The notes: a model not told the origin generated them from the sequence alone. Shown: positions 25,230 to 35,210, counted from the stretch's first letter. The stretch: DNA of 64,000 nucleotides from an uncultured Lachnospiraceae bacterium (GCA_947565305.1 CANOFO010000001.1:1-64000); one strand, 5' to 3'. Numbers and translations are program-made.

Positions 25230-26075
25230 TCACCACCAACGACGGCATCTCTTGTGTCTGCAGCGGCGCTGGTACATTTCATTAAACAGCAGTACTTCAA
25301 TCAGATTCTGCAATCCATTATTTCCTGGGGGTCTCCCTGGTCCTCCTGGTCCCCAGCCCGGTCCTCCTGGCCCTGGCGGTCTCCCTGGTCCTCCTGGTCC
25401 CCAGCCTGGTCCTCCTGGTCCCCAGCCTGGCCCTCCTGGCCCTGGCGGTCTTCCCGGTCCCCAGCCTGGTCCTGGCGGTGGCCCTCCTGGTCCCCAGCCC
25501 GGTCCTCCTGGCCCTGGCGGTCTCCCTGGTCCTCCCGGTCCCCAGCCTGGTCCTCCCGGTCCGCGCTGTGCCACAAGATTCCCTTCTAATGGTATGGTTT
25601 CAGATGATGGGCTTTCTAACGGAAACTCTTCCAAAGCCTGTTCTTCAACTGCTGGCTCCTCTGCTTCCATTTCTGCATTATCCATATATGGCTCCTCATA
25701 TGCACCCTCTTCATACTGTTCTCTCTCATACTGCCCCATGTCACTTTGCTCAATATCAAACTTCTGAATATCTGGCTGGACATTTGCAGAGGCATCGTAT
25801 ATCCGCTTGACAATCCGGTTCACCATCACCCTGTCGGGATATTCATCGAACATCAGGCTTCCTTCGTACTCCATCTTGTCACATTCATCCTCCACCATTT
25901 CCTGTATGGCACGGACTTCCTTGGGATACATCCCCTTCAATTTATCCAAATCCCGGGCATATTCCAACTCTTCCATATAGACCGTCTGCATTGGATATGC
26001 CATGTAAAATGGTATTTTAGACATATTTTGTTGGGGTGTTCTGTAAAATACATCTTGTTTATAATCCACAGTCAT
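25230..26075 (-). CDS. Gly-Pro-Trp repeat protein with basic Cys/Trp tail
   Basis: A 281-aa protein with no signal peptide. Residues 1-110 are helical and acidic with many Met/Tyr. Residues 110-165 are highly acidic. Residues 170-250 consist of GPGGPGWGPGGPGRPP-type repeats. The end is NNGLQNLIEVLLFNEMYQRRCRHKRCRRWW, a hydrophobic helix followed by a basic Cys/Trp tail. I do not recognise a family function; similar Gly/Pro/Trp tails occur in spore-coat-like and surface proteins of Firmicutes. It sits between the branching enzyme and methyltransferase genes in the same direction. The repeat array at DNA level (25325-25565) is prone to length change. Confidence 0.65.
   Translation of the reverse strand: MTVDYKQDVFYRTPQQNMSKIPFYMAYPMQTVYMEELEYARDLDKLKGMYPKEVRAIQEMVEDECDKMEYEGSLMFDEYPDRVMVNRIVKRIYDASANVQPDIQKFDIEQSDMGQYEREQYEEGAYEEPYMDNAEMEAEEPAVEEQALEEFPLESPSSETIPLEGNLVAQRGPGGPGWGPGGPGRPPGPGGPGWGPGGPPPGPGWGPGRPPGPGGPGWGPGGPGWGPGGPGRPPGPGGPGWGPGGPGRPPGNNGLQNLIEVLLFNEMYQRRCRHKRCRRWW
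25325..25565. repeat. GC-rich short tandem repeats encoding Gly-Pro-Trp units
   Basis: About 240 bp of degenerate 9- to 18-bp units of the form GGTCCTCCTGGxCC and CCTGGCGGTCTCCC. They are inside the coding region at 25230-26075 and keep its frame. GC content is far above that of the flanks. Confidence 0.8.
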
Positions 26076-26132
26076 TCTCCCATTTATTCTATCTCTATAC
26101 TATATGCCCGATTTTTGGTTATGCTACCCAGA

Positions 26133-26182
26133 ACCCCGACCAGACAAGGCGGATTCAAAAATCTGCCTTGTCCTGCCGGGGT
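26133..26182. terminator. 23-bp imperfect inverted repeat after glgB
   Basis: Arms 26133-26155 and 26160-26182 pair over 23 bp with a few mismatches around a four-base loop, 36 bp past the glgB stop. There is no long T run, so it may be a weak terminator or an mRNA 3' stabiliser that separates glgB from the Gly-Pro gene. Confidence 0.55.
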
Positions 26183-26217
26183 CCTAAGCTCCATAATTCT
26201 TTATGGTTTTCTTCAAA

Positions 26218-28110
26218 TTAAAACTGGAATACTGCTACTCCATAGGGCGGCAGAGGATAATCAAACGAATACGGCTGATTGTCACATTCCTTCTTTTCTG
26301 CTTTGTAAGTGAGCGGTCGCTCCACGCCATCTCCGCCATATTTCTTATCATCACTGTTTAGAATCAGTTTGTACTGTTTCTTCATGGGTACGCCAACGCG
26401 ATAATCTTTCCACGCTACCGGTGTAAAATTACAGATGAAAAGAAGGTTTTTCTTGCCATTGGCGCTTTTACGCACGAAGCTGAACACACTGCGCGTGTTG
26501 TCATCGGCATTAATCCACTCAAAATTATTCCAATCCGTGTCTGCCTCGTACATTGCCGGGTACTTCGTGTATATATGCAGCAAATCCTTGAAATAAGTCT
26601 GTAGCTGCCGATGCTGTGGCTCATCCAACAAGAACCAATCCAGTTCACGTTCCTCGCTCCACTCGCGAAGCTGCCCGAATTCCTGCCCCATAAACAACAA
26701 TTTCTTGCCAGGATGTCCTATCATAAATCCGTAACCTGCCTTTAAGTTAGCAAACTTATCCTTGCCCTCTCCAGGCATCTTATTTATCATAGAACATTTC
26801 AGATGTACCACCTCATCATGGGACAGCACCAGGATATAATGTTCGCTGCTGTTATAACTCATGGCGAACGTCATGCGATTATGGTTGTCTTTGCGGAAAT
26901 ATGGGTCAAGCTTCATGTAATCCAGGAAATCATGCATCCAGCCCATGTTCCACTTAAAGCTGAAATTCAATCCCTCGTCCTCTACGCCTCCGGTCACTCT
27001 CGGCCAAGCCGTTGACTCCTCAGCAATCATGACCACTCCCGGATTCCTGCCGAGAATCAAAGTATTGATATGTTTAAAGAATTCAATTGCCTCCAGGTTC
27101 TTATTTCCGCCAAATTCATTGGCAACCCACTGTCCGTCCTGTTTGCCATAATCCAGGTACAGCATGGATGCCACAGCATCCACACGCAGGCCGTCAATAT
27201 GGTAATGCTCAATCCACATCAACGCGCTGCCGATAAGGAAATTTTTTACTTCCGTCTTGCCATAGTCAAAAATCTTCGTGCCCCAATCTGGATGCTCTCC
27301 TTTCCTGGGGTCAGCATACTCATACAGGCAGCTTCCGTCAAACTCCGCCAAGCCATGCGCATCCTTGGGGAAATGTGCCGGAACCCAATCCAGGATAACG
27401 CCAATATTGTTCTTATGCATGTAATTCACAAAATACGCAAAATCCTCCGGTGTGCCGTACCTTGAAGTAGGGGCATAATATCCGGTTACCTGATACCCCC
27501 AGGAACCATCAAAGGGATACTCTGAAATCCCCATCATCTCCACGTGAGTATAACCCATCTCTTTTACATAGGCAGCAAGCTTATGCGCCAGTTCACGATA
27601 AGTATAGAAACCTTCATCCTCTCTCCCGGGATGACGCATCCAGGAACCTGGATGTACCTCATAAATCGCCATTGGCTGCGCATGTACATCCTTACATAAT
27701 TTCCGTTTCTCCATCCATTTCGTATCTGTCCACTCAATTTTATTGATGTCTGTTATCCTCGAAGCAGTTCCCGGACGCAGCTCCGCATAATTTGCATAGG
27801 GGTCAGCCTTGTAAAGCTTGCGCCCATCCGGCGTTTCTATATAAAACTTATACAAATCTCCTTCTGCCGCTCCTGCCACAAATAACTCATAAACGCCCAT
27901 CGGCTCTAACCGGGTCATCTCATTGGCATCTTCCTTCCAGTCATTGAATGTTCCGATGACAGATACTTTTTCGGCGTTAGGCGCCCAGACAGCAAAGTAA
28001 ACGCCTTTCTTCCCTCTTCTTTTGGTCGGGTGCGCCCCCAGTTTCTTGTAAACATCATAATGTGTGCCCTGACCCAAGTAGTACATATCCAACTCTGAAA
28101 AATGTTCCAT
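26218..28110 (-). CDS. glgB: 1,4-alpha-glucan branching enzyme (GH13)
   Basis: A 630-aa enzyme that makes alpha-1,6 branches in glycogen. Order: CBM48 domain (GVYFAVWAPNAEKVSVIGTFNDW), the GH13 catalytic barrel with region I DWVPAHF, region II DGLRVDAVASMLYLDYG (nucleophile Asp), region III EESTAWP (acid/base Glu) and region IV LSHDEVVH, then an all-beta C-domain ending GVAVFQF. Length and motifs are those of a full GlgB. The ATG at 28110 follows AGGAG; a TTG 30 bp earlier is in frame. It lies 19 bp after the TPR/P-loop gene, so the two are likely cotranscribed. No other glycogen gene is in the window. Confidence 0.95.
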   Translation of the reverse strand: MEHFSELDMYYLGQGTHYDVYKKLGAHPTKRRGKKGVYFAVWAPNAEKVSVIGTFNDWKEDANEMTRLEPMGVYELFVAGAAEGDLYKFYIETPDGRKLYKADPYANYAELRPGTASRITDINKIEWTDTKWMEKRKLCKDVHAQPMAIYEVHPGSWMRHPGREDEGFYTYRELAHKLAAYVKEMGYTHVEMMGISEYPFDGSWGYQVTGYYAPTSRYGTPEDFAYFVNYMHKNNIGVILDWVPAHFPKDAHGLAEFDGSCLYEYADPRKGEHPDWGTKIFDYGKTEVKNFLIGSALMWIEHYHIDGLRVDAVASMLYLDYGKQDGQWVANEFGGNKNLEAIEFFKHINTLILGRNPGVVMIAEESTAWPRVTGGVEDEGLNFSFKWNMGWMHDFLDYMKLDPYFRKDNHNRMTFAMSYNSSEHYILVLSHDEVVHLKCSMINKMPGEGKDKFANLKAGYGFMIGHPGKKLLFMGQEFGQLREWSEERELDWFLLDEPQHRQLQTYFKDLLHIYTKYPAMYEADTDWNNFEWINADDNTRSVFSFVRKSANGKKNLLFICNFTPVAWKDYRVGVPMKKQYKLILNSDDKKYGGDGVERPLTYKAEKKECDNQPYSFDYPLPPYGVAVFQF

Positions 28111-28129
28111 ACCTTTCACTCCTGTTTCC

Positions 28130-31060
28130 TTAATCTTCAAAATCTTTTTCCCTCAGGTACAAATACCCTTCCGGGCTAAACTTCTTACCGCCAAAAATCT
28201 TTTTCAGACCACCTCGCTCCGCTCTGGCTATCGCCTCATCCACAATATCCTTCACCTCCGTTAAAGTTGTTGCCTCATCTAACTTCTGGATATTGCTGAT
28301 TCGGTTATAAAGCGCCAATATTCCCATATCATCAATCTCACATTCCTGCTCCTCGGCGTATGCTTTGGCAAACTCCACCAATTCATCGCTGGTAAAGATT
28401 GGTATCTTAATCCGTTCTGTGAATTTCTTAGACAAATTCACATCCTGGCTTAACAGCTTTTTAATTCCTTTGCTGGTATCTTCCATGAGAACCAGCAGCC
28501 CACCGGTATCCTGCTCCATCAGAAGCGATAATTTTGTCGCTGTCTCCTTGGATATATCCCCCGCCTTTTCCACAATCAGGTAACCGCCTGCCACTTTCTT
28601 TAAAAGCTGGCTCAGTTCTTTTTGATTCAGGGCTTCTCCGGTAATCTTACCTACTTTGCCGCCTGAGTGATTACTGCTCTTTTGGATTACTTTAATGAAA
28701 TCTGTAGCAAGTACTGTTTTGCCGCTTCCTCTGCCGCCAGTAATCAAAATATTTCCGCTTGTCGAGGTATTATCATTGCCTTTCCTGTGCAGGGCGCCTT
28801 CCAATACCTGGCAAAGCTGCTGCTCCATTCCGGAAATGGGGACGAAATATGAAAAAATCTTTTTCTGCTCCGGGCTCAATTTGCTGATATGTTCTTCCGG
28901 CTCTTCTATGTCAATCTTAGGAATGCTGACATTTTCCTTTTCCTCACGCGATGCTTTTGCCGCCTCAAACACGGACTGCAGGTACTGCCCGGCATCATTC
29001 TTACCTGCTGCTTTGCCTTTCTTAATTCCTTCTGCTTTTGCTGCTGTTTCTTCTCCGGCAAGTTCTTTTGCTGCTGTTTCTTTTCCTGTCTTTCCCTCTG
29101 TTGCTGTTCCCTTTGCGGCAAGCTCTTTTCCCGCTGTTTCCTTTGCGGCAAGTTCTTTTTCCTCTGCTCCTTTTGCTGTATCAACTTCCTCTGCATTTTG
29201 TCTCGCTACTTTTTCCTCACGCAGCTTCTGCAAATATTCTTCCGGTATCGGTTCTCCAAGAATCTTCGCCGCTTCCTCCCAAGTTGAATCTGCAGCGGAA
29301 ACATCCTGCAATTCTTCCCCTGACTGTAAATCCTCCGGCAGCTGTATCGGTTTTGTATCTTGTGAAAACAGCTCTCTTTTCACCTGCGCTTTCTCTTGCA
29401 GCAATTCTGTCTGCACTGCCAGCTCTACCTCTTCCAGCTGCTCTTCCTCTGGTATCTGTATCCCTTTTGGTAACTGTATATCCTCTGGCATCTGCATATC
29501 CCATGGAATCTGTACCTCCGGAAGCTGTTCTTCCGACTGCTGATGCAGCTCGCCAGGCTGCTGTTCTTCGGATAGCTGATGCAGCTCACCAGGCTGCTGC
29601 TCTTCGGATAGCTGATGCAGCTCGTCAGGCTGCTGCTCTTCGGATAGCTGATGCAGCTCTCTCAGCTGCTGTTCTTCTGGCTGCTGATGCAGCGCCCCTG
29701 GTATCTTTTCCTCCAGTTGCTGCCCTTCTGCCATAAACTGTGCTTCTGGCTGCAATTGTTGTTCTTCTGGCTGCTGCACCCTGGCAGCTGGATTTATCTG
29801 CTCTCCAGAAGCCTCCTTATGCAGATACTGTTCTTCCAGCAATTCTTTGGGACTGACCCCCGCTTCCAGCTTGGGAATGATATCGTGAAGCCTCTCCAAC
29901 AAATCCCATGCTTCCTGCATGGCGCGCGCTTTCGCAGATTCCAGTCTCTTTTGCTGTGCCGCTGCCATAGCAGCTTCTGCTGCCATCCTGGTCTTTTCCC
30001 AGTCCGCCAGCACTTCCTCTATCCCAATCTGCCCATTGACCTGAGGTTCCCTGACTCCACCTCCCTGGACAGAAAAACGAAACTGCCCATCCCAGTCCTC
30101 AGCAAGCATCTCTTCAAAATCATTTTTCAATGAGTCATCTATTTCTTTATCGGTCTCAATATGTCCATACCGTTCCTCTTCCGCTGCACGGTCGGCTTCC
30201 TCCTGCGGAACCTGCAGATAGGGAATATCTTCCACCATCTTTTTGAGATTATCCATGGTGTCGCTGACCGTCTCCTTAGTGTTAGCGTCCATTATCTGCT
30301 GCATACTCTTAGCAATTTCTGCCTGCAGATTCTGGGTGTTAAAACGTCCGGTGTTGGCAGTAATGTTCGGTATTTTCATGGTGTCCCGTACCACTTCGCC
30401 AGATTCCAGCGCATCGGTAGTATGCACCTCCACCATATCCTCATTTTTCTGCATAAATTCCCGGTATTTCTGCTCCTGGGTATGGGTCAGCGGTTGATAC
30501 AGCATCTTCAGTTCCAATGCCTTCTCCACATATTTCCCATCACCAATAAAGAGAATCAGCTCATCGCATACCTCTACACACCGCTCGCTGTTGCCAATCC
30601 GATGGTATAGATATGCCAGTTCAAACGCCCACTCCTCCCGGTATTCACGCCCCTTGAATTCTTCCAGGATAGCAATCAGCTGTTCTATGGTGGCGCCGCT
30701 CATCTTTTCAATCTGATAACGAAGGATATATTTCTGGTTGTCATAAGGGGCAACCTCCAGAAATTCCTCAAAATAATCCTTCGCCTCATCCAAATTTCCC
30801 ATTTTCAGGGCGACCAACGTCAAACGGTACAAAATATTCCTGCCCACGGCTGCCCGGTCATATGCCATCAGCAGAATCTCGTGGCTCTCATCGTAACGCT
30901 TGCACCTGTCATATATCTCCCCTACCATACACAACGTGGCAGCGCTCTTGACTTTCCGCCAGTTGATGGTATCTGCTATATCTGCTGCAGTTTTAAAATC
31001 TTTTTCTTCTACAAGGTTTTTCAACTGTTCCAGTTTTAACTTGTATTCGTATCTGTCCAA
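28130..31060 (-). CDS. TPR and P-loop protein with 12-residue repeat array
   Basis: A 976-aa cytoplasmic protein. Residues 1-200 are TPR-like helices (CMVGEIYDRCKRYDESHEILLMAYDRA and following). Residues about 225-420 are helical. Residues about 455-540 carry five near-identical 12-residue units of the type HQLSEEQQPGEL, followed by Glu/Gln/Ala/Lys-rich low-complexity sequence to about 690. The last 250 residues hold a P-loop ATPase-like domain: Walker A GGRGSGKT at 775-782, a Walker-B-like GGYLIVEKAG, and a helical lid. This resembles the CbxX/CfqX-type AAA fold, tentatively. It starts at a TTG preceded by GAGGTG. It may be an assembly or chaperone ATPase; the function is unknown. Confidence 0.65.
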   Translation of the reverse strand: MDRYEYKLKLEQLKNLVEEKDFKTAADIADTINWRKVKSAATLCMVGEIYDRCKRYDESHEILLMAYDRAAVGRNILYRLTLVALKMGNLDEAKDYFEEFLEVAPYDNQKYILRYQIEKMSGATIEQLIAILEEFKGREYREEWAFELAYLYHRIGNSERCVEVCDELILFIGDGKYVEKALELKMLYQPLTHTQEQKYREFMQKNEDMVEVHTTDALESGEVVRDTMKIPNITANTGRFNTQNLQAEIAKSMQQIMDANTKETVSDTMDNLKKMVEDIPYLQVPQEEADRAAEEERYGHIETDKEIDDSLKNDFEEMLAEDWDGQFRFSVQGGGVREPQVNGQIGIEEVLADWEKTRMAAEAAMAAAQQKRLESAKARAMQEAWDLLERLHDIIPKLEAGVSPKELLEEQYLHKEASGEQINPAARVQQPEEQQLQPEAQFMAEGQQLEEKIPGALHQQPEEQQLRELHQLSEEQQPDELHQLSEEQQPGELHQLSEEQQPGELHQQSEEQLPEVQIPWDMQMPEDIQLPKGIQIPEEEQLEEVELAVQTELLQEKAQVKRELFSQDTKPIQLPEDLQSGEELQDVSAADSTWEEAAKILGEPIPEEYLQKLREEKVARQNAEEVDTAKGAEEKELAAKETAGKELAAKGTATEGKTGKETAAKELAGEETAAKAEGIKKGKAAGKNDAGQYLQSVFEAAKASREEKENVSIPKIDIEEPEEHISKLSPEQKKIFSYFVPISGMEQQLCQVLEGALHRKGNDNTSTSGNILITGGRGSGKTVLATDFIKVIQKSSNHSGGKVGKITGEALNQKELSQLLKKVAGGYLIVEKAGDISKETATKLSLLMEQDTGGLLVLMEDTSKGIKKLLSQDVNLSKKFTERIKIPIFTSDELVEFAKAYAEEQECEIDDMGILALYNRISNIQKLDEATTLTEVKDIVDEAIARAERGGLKKIFGGKKFSPEGYLYLREKDFED
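29520..29692. repeat. 36-bp in-frame tandem repeats in the TPR/P-loop gene
   Basis: About five copies of a 36-bp unit containing CTGATGCAGCTC and CTGCTCTTCGGATAG, with no spacers. They encode HQLSEEQQPxEL. Two central copies are almost identical, which suggests recent slippage. Confidence 0.8.
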
Positions 31061-31173
31061 CTATTTCACCTCAGAATTATGATAAAAGGGATGCTTCCCC
31101 ATTTTTGTCCATATTTAGACATAGCATACCATATTACCCCCATATATGTCAAAATCCTCAGCTGGAAATTATT

Positions 31174-32523
31174 TCATTTTTTGTTTTTCTGTGAATTCTT
31201 TTTAAGGCTCATAATACCTTTGCCAGATTTCTTATTTTCCGTCTTCTTTCCATCATCCTCCGGGTAATCAATCAGCATATGTTTCTCGACATCCAGCTTT
31301 TCTACCTTAATATAATTTTCACTGCCCTGCGGAAGCTGTTTCTTCTTTAATATATGGTTCGCCATTCTGCGAATGACATAGAAAATCACCGCAAACGTCG
31401 GCACACCGATAATCATTCCCAGAATACCGAAGATTCCGCCTCCCACAAGGATGGCAAACACTACCCAGAATGAAGAAAGCCCTGTAGATTCCCCTAAAAT
31501 TGCCGGACCTAAGATATTTCCATCAAACTGCTGCAGAATGATAATAAAAATAATGAAATACACACCCTGTATAGGACTTGCCAGCATAATGAGAATTGCA
31601 CTTGGTATCGCTCCCAGATAAGGTCCAAAAAATGGTATCACATTGGTAACGCCAACAATTACGCTGACCAGCACGGTATAAGGCATGTTCAAAAACGACA
31701 GGCAGATAAAGCACAGAATGCCGATAATCAAAGAATCCAGCAGCTTTCCTGAGATAAATCCGCCAAAAATCTCGTTACTCTTGTGAACCGTATGGATAAC
31801 CGCATTGGCAGACTTGCCCGGCAGCAACGCATACATCAGTTTTTTGCTTTGCCCAATGAAGACCTCCTTGCTCATCAGCACATAAATAGAAATAATTATG
31901 CCAATCAGTACATTGAGTAACAACTTCACCACGCTGATTACCCCGGCAGTGACCCCTACCATGATATTTTTCGTCTGGGGAAGGAAATCCGTCTTTGCCC
32001 AATTCTCAAAAAATTCCGTCGCTTTCGTCAGCCCAACTTCCAGATAGCTGGAAATCTCGCTGTCACTGCTGACATATTCATTCAGCCAGTCCATAAAATC
32101 ATTGACTTGCTTAGGCAGCGTGCCTATCATGCCATTGATGCTCTTATACAGCTCCGGTATTACCATCAAAAGCAGCACAGCAATAATCAGCACGAAAAAG
32201 ACTAGCGCACCAAGTACGCTGACCACTCTTACCAGTTTCTTAGCCTTCTCGGAATCTTTCATTTTCTGCTGTGCCAGAGGAAGCAGATGGCGCTCTTCAA
32301 AATTTACAACCGGCGTCATCAGGTAAGCAATCACCAGACCAATGGTAATCGGCTGCAGAATAGCTATCATCCTGCCTACAATCGCTGTAAATCCATGGTA
32401 ACGGTCAATTAGGAAAAAAAATGATAGCGAACCTATAATAACTAAAAATGCAGTAAGCCCTATTGCTAAATAGGGCCTAATATTCCAATTTGTTTTTTCT
32501 CTTGTATTTTTCTGTTCATCCAC
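31174..32523 (-). CDS. AI-2E family transporter (PerM/TqsA-like)
   Basis: A 449-aa integral membrane protein of the AI-2E transporter superfamily. Eight hydrophobic segments are visible, with the family hallmark between them: GVTNVIPFFGPYLGAIPSAILI and the C-terminal FQ/QFDGNILGPAILG motif. Family members export or exchange small molecules; some transport autoinducer 2 and others Na+/H+, so the substrate is not predictable. The C-terminus is long and basic. The GTG at 32523 is chosen because GGAGGG lies just upstream; longer readings would translate through the hairpin at 32551-32577. Confidence 0.85.
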   Translation of the reverse strand: MDEQKNTREKTNWNIRPYLAIGLTAFLVIIGSLSFFFLIDRYHGFTAIVGRMIAILQPITIGLVIAYLMTPVVNFEERHLLPLAQQKMKDSEKAKKLVRVVSVLGALVFFVLIIAVLLLMVIPELYKSINGMIGTLPKQVNDFMDWLNEYVSSDSEISSYLEVGLTKATEFFENWAKTDFLPQTKNIMVGVTAGVISVVKLLLNVLIGIIISIYVLMSKEVFIGQSKKLMYALLPGKSANAVIHTVHKSNEIFGGFISGKLLDSLIIGILCFICLSFLNMPYTVLVSVIVGVTNVIPFFGPYLGAIPSAILIMLASPIQGVYFIIFIIILQQFDGNILGPAILGESTGLSSFWVVFAILVGGGIFGILGMIIGVPTFAVIFYVIRRMANHILKKKQLPQGSENYIKVEKLDVEKHMLIDYPEDDGKKTENKKSGKGIMSLKKNSQKNKK

Positions 32524-32550
32524 TATAAATACACCCTCCCGCTGCAAAGT

Positions 32551-32577
32551 CAGGGTATTGCAGGAAGCAATACCCTG
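32551..32577 (-). terminator. 11-bp hairpin between the hydratase and permease genes
   Basis: Perfect 11-bp arms CAGGGTATTGC/GCAATACCCTG (32551-32561 and 32567-32577) around a five-base loop, starting 19 bp past the hydratase stop. A long T run is missing, so termination may be partial, attenuating read-through into the permease gene. Confidence 0.55.
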
Positions 32578-32595
32578 TGCCTGTTTCACCTATGG

Positions 32596-34902
32596 TTACT
32601 CTGCCTTGTAATAATTAATAAGGCAGCCTTTTAATATGATGGTGCGCTCATCTTCTGTAAGCTCACCCATTCCTAACTTAAATTCTTTGAGTATGCCATC
32701 TTTTACCACATAAGCCTGAATCTCCGTCTTCTTCGCTTCCACTGCTTCACGGATATCAGGAAGGAAGATATAATCCCCATTTGTAAACGGCAATTCCCCA
32801 GCCGGAATGATAAACGGCAGCATACCCCAGTTAATCAGGTTCGAGCGGTAGCGCTTAGTCGCATACTCATTGGCAATATTCGCCCAGCCGCCTAACACTT
32901 TCTGGCAGGAAGCGGCCTGCTCCCTCGCTGAGCCATCCCCTGGCTTCACGGCAAAGATTGTGCTTCCAAATCCTATCGTGCCCGGTTTCGCATCTGTAAA
33001 TGATTTTTCCGGGAAAGTCTGGCTGACAGCTTCCATCACCGGCTTCAGCTCCGCAACCACATCCAATGGGCAGGTCCCTTCTTCCACAGCTTTCTGCGCT
33101 TTCTGAATCTCCTTGGCACGTCCCACATATGCCGGGTCTTTTCTTGACAACGTGAACTCTGCCAATCCCAGCGGATTAGAACGGTAGGAGGAAGTCTCCC
33201 CGGAGGGAATCAGCTCATCCGTAGTTGTCACCGGGTCATGAATCTCAGAGACAACCTTCAGCACCATATTCTCAGGCAATGCGCTCATTGCCGGCCAATC
33301 TTTGATATTGGGGCCAAACTTGATTTCCTGCGTGGGGTCTGCCACACCTTTACTGTCAAATACACGGTTCGCATAGATCTTGCTGTCAAAGTAATATTTC
33401 GGGTTGGAATAATAAACATCCATATCCGTAGCCGGCGTCAGGTAACCTTTGTTCGCCGCTGTGGCTGCGATAGAGCGCGCATCCATCAATGCCACGGAGG
33501 CAATCTGCCCGCTCTGCAGCTTGCTTCCCTCACGGTTGGGGAAGTTCCGCGTGGAATGGCGGATAGAAAATCCGTTATTGCTGGGCGTATCGCCCGCACC
33601 AAAACAGGGACCGCAGAATGCCGTCTTTAAGACTGCTCCCGTCTCCATCAAGGTCTCTGCCGCACCGCTCCTGAGCAGTTCCATATAAATAGGCATACTT
33701 GCCGGATATACGCTCAGCGTGAATTCATCAGAGCCTATGCTTGCGCCCTCCATGATATCTGCCGCCGCGCAGATATTCTCATATCCGCCGCCTGCACAGC
33801 CTGCGATTATCCCCTGGTCTACATAAAGCTTACCGTTCCTGACTTTATCTTTGAGGGTAAAGTCTACGGCTCCGTCCAAACTCACGAGCGCTTTCTTCTC
33901 ACAGTCATCGAGAATATCCATAAGATTTGCATTCAGTTCCTCAATGGTATAAGTATTGCTGGGATGGAATGGCATGGCAATCATCGGTTTCACCTTGCTT
34001 AAATCTACCTCTATCATACCGTCATAGTATGCGGTCTGTCCCGGGTTCAGCTCTTTGTAGTCCTCTTTCCTCTTATGAATCTCATAGAATTCACGAATCG
34101 TGTCATCCGTCCGCCATATGGAGGACAGGCAGGTGGTCTCTGTGGTCATGACATCAATGCCGATTCGGAAATCTGCACTTAAATTGGAAACGCCAGGTCC
34201 TACAAATTCCATCACTTTATTGTTTACATAACCATTGGCAAACACAGCGCCGATGATGGCAAGCGCCACGTCCTGCGGTCCCACGCCCTTTTCCGGCTTG
34301 CCGGTCAGATATACGCCGACTACCTTAGGCAAATTAATGTCATATGTCTTGTTCAGCAGCTGCTTCACCAGTTCTGGTCCGCCTTCTCCCATTGCCATCG
34401 TGCCTAATGCGCCATAGCGGGTATGGGAATCTGAGCCGAGAATCATCTTGCCGCCGCCAGCGAGCATCTCCCTGGCATACTGATGAATGACTGCCTGATG
34501 TGGAGGAACATAAACCCCTCCATATTTTTTGGCACAGCTAAGGCCAAACATGTGGTCATCCTCATTAATTGTGCCTCCTACCGCACATAAAGAATTATGG
34601 CAATTGGTGAGCACATAGGGAACTGGAAATTTCTCCAGTCCTGAAGCCCTGGCTGTCTGAATGATTCCCACAAAGGTAATATCGTGGGAAGTCAGCTTAT
34701 CAAACTTTATCTTAAGCTTCTCCATATTGCCGGAAGTGTTATGCTCAGCAAGGATATTATATGCGATGGTATTTCGCGCTGCTTCCTCCCTGGTGACTTC
34801 CGTACCGGTTTCTGCCTTGATTGCAGCCGCTGCCTGTCCGTCATCGGGTATCAATGTCTGCCCATTTACCAGGTATACGCCGCCATCGTGTAATTTTATC
34901 AT
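32596..34902 (-). CDS. Aconitase-family hydratase
   Basis: A 768-aa [4Fe-4S] hydro-lyase of the aconitase superfamily. The three cluster Cys are present: one in [13 protein letters not shown], two in [10 protein letters not shown]. Substrate residues follow at [15 protein letters not shown], and the swivel domain with [21 protein letters not shown] occupies the C-terminal third. Domain order is as in mitochondrial-type aconitase. Close relatives in Clostridia are often labelled only 'hydratase', as are those resembling E. coli YbhJ, so citrate-isocitrate isomerisation is likely but not certain. It has a consensus promoter with a nearby dyad. No other TCA gene is adjacent. Confidence 0.85.
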   Translation of the reverse strand: MIKLHDGGVYLVNGQTLIPDDGQAAAAIKAETGTEVTREEAARNTIAYNILAEHNTSGNMEKLKIKFDKLTSHDITFVGIIQTARASGLEKFPVPYVLTNCHNSLCAVGGTINEDDHMFGLSCAKKYGGVYVPPHQAVIHQYAREMLAGGGKMILGSDSHTRYGALGTMAMGEGGPELVKQLLNKTYDINLPKVVGVYLTGKPEKGVGPQDVALAIIGAVFANGYVNNKVMEFVGPGVSNLSADFRIGIDVMTTETTCLSSIWRTDDTIREFYEIHKRKEDYKELNPGQTAYYDGMIEVDLSKVKPMIAMPFHPSNTYTIEELNANLMDILDDCEKKALVSLDGAVDFTLKDKVRNGKLYVDQGIIAGCAGGGYENICAAADIMEGASIGSDEFTLSVYPASMPIYMELLRSGAAETLMETGAVLKTAFCGPCFGAGDTPSNNGFSIRHSTRNFPNREGSKLQSGQIASVALMDARSIAATAANKGYLTPATDMDVYYSNPKYYFDSKIYANRVFDSKGVADPTQEIKFGPNIKDWPAMSALPENMVLKVVSEIHDPVTTTDELIPSGETSSYRSNPLGLAEFTLSRKDPAYVGRAKEIQKAQKAVEEGTCPLDVVAELKPVMEAVSQTFPEKSFTDAKPGTIGFGSTIFAVKPGDGSAREQAASCQKVLGGWANIANEYATKRYRSNLINWGMLPFIIPAGELPFTNGDYIFLPDIREAVEAKKTEIQAYVVKDGILKEFKLGMGELTEDERTIILKGCLINYYKAE

Positions 34903-34934
34903 ATATCTGCCTCCTACTATCTATATATATCATC

Positions 34935-34958
34935 TACAAATTTATAAAAACATTTGTA
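34935..34958. promoter_or_regulatory. Dyad (possible operator) upstream of the hydratase gene
   Basis: TACAAAT (34935-34941) and ATTTGTA (34952-34958) are 7-bp inverted repeats with a 10-bp spacer, just downstream of the -10 of the hydratase promoter. The location suits a repressor site. Which regulator uses it cannot be told from the sequence. Confidence 0.4.
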
Positions 34959-34964
34959 ATCTAC

Positions 34965-34993
34965 ATTATAATGTGCCTGTCTCTGAATTACAA
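34965..34993 (-). promoter_or_regulatory. Sigma-A promoter of the hydratase gene
   Basis: TTGTAA (34988-34993) and consensus TATAAT (34965-34970) on the minus strand with a 17-bp spacer, about 60 bp upstream of the start. The rest of the 34994-35210 gap has no convincing gene. Confidence 0.75.
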
Positions 34994-35210
34994 GGACAAT
35001 TTTTCATACATTTTTGTAAATCAAACGCCAATTTGTACCCCAATGTTAAAAAACAAATTAAAGCCATATCCTCTTTTCTGGAACAGCCTAAGATTTATTA
35101 AACATATCTCTCCCTTGAGAGCCCTCCGTATGGTTACGTGACGTAAAGAAAATATTAAAAATAGTTAACGTCAATCCATTAGGTGTATTGCATATTTGGA
35201 GAAATGAATG

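Noticed and set aside
25252..25767. Plus-strand 171-aa frame with collagen-like PGPPGP repeats
   Set aside because: It is the antisense of the Gly-Pro-Trp repeat array. The minus frame has better composition, a start with a ribosome site and fits the operon direction.
29520..29692. CRISPR-like array of 36-bp units
   Set aside because: The units are contiguous, with no unique spacers, and encode an in-frame protein repeat.
29038..29736. Plus-strand frames of 232 and 282 aa rich in Leu/Ser/Ala
   Set aside because: Antisense of the low-complexity part of the TPR/P-loop gene, where biased codons keep the opposite strand open. No ribosome site or domain.
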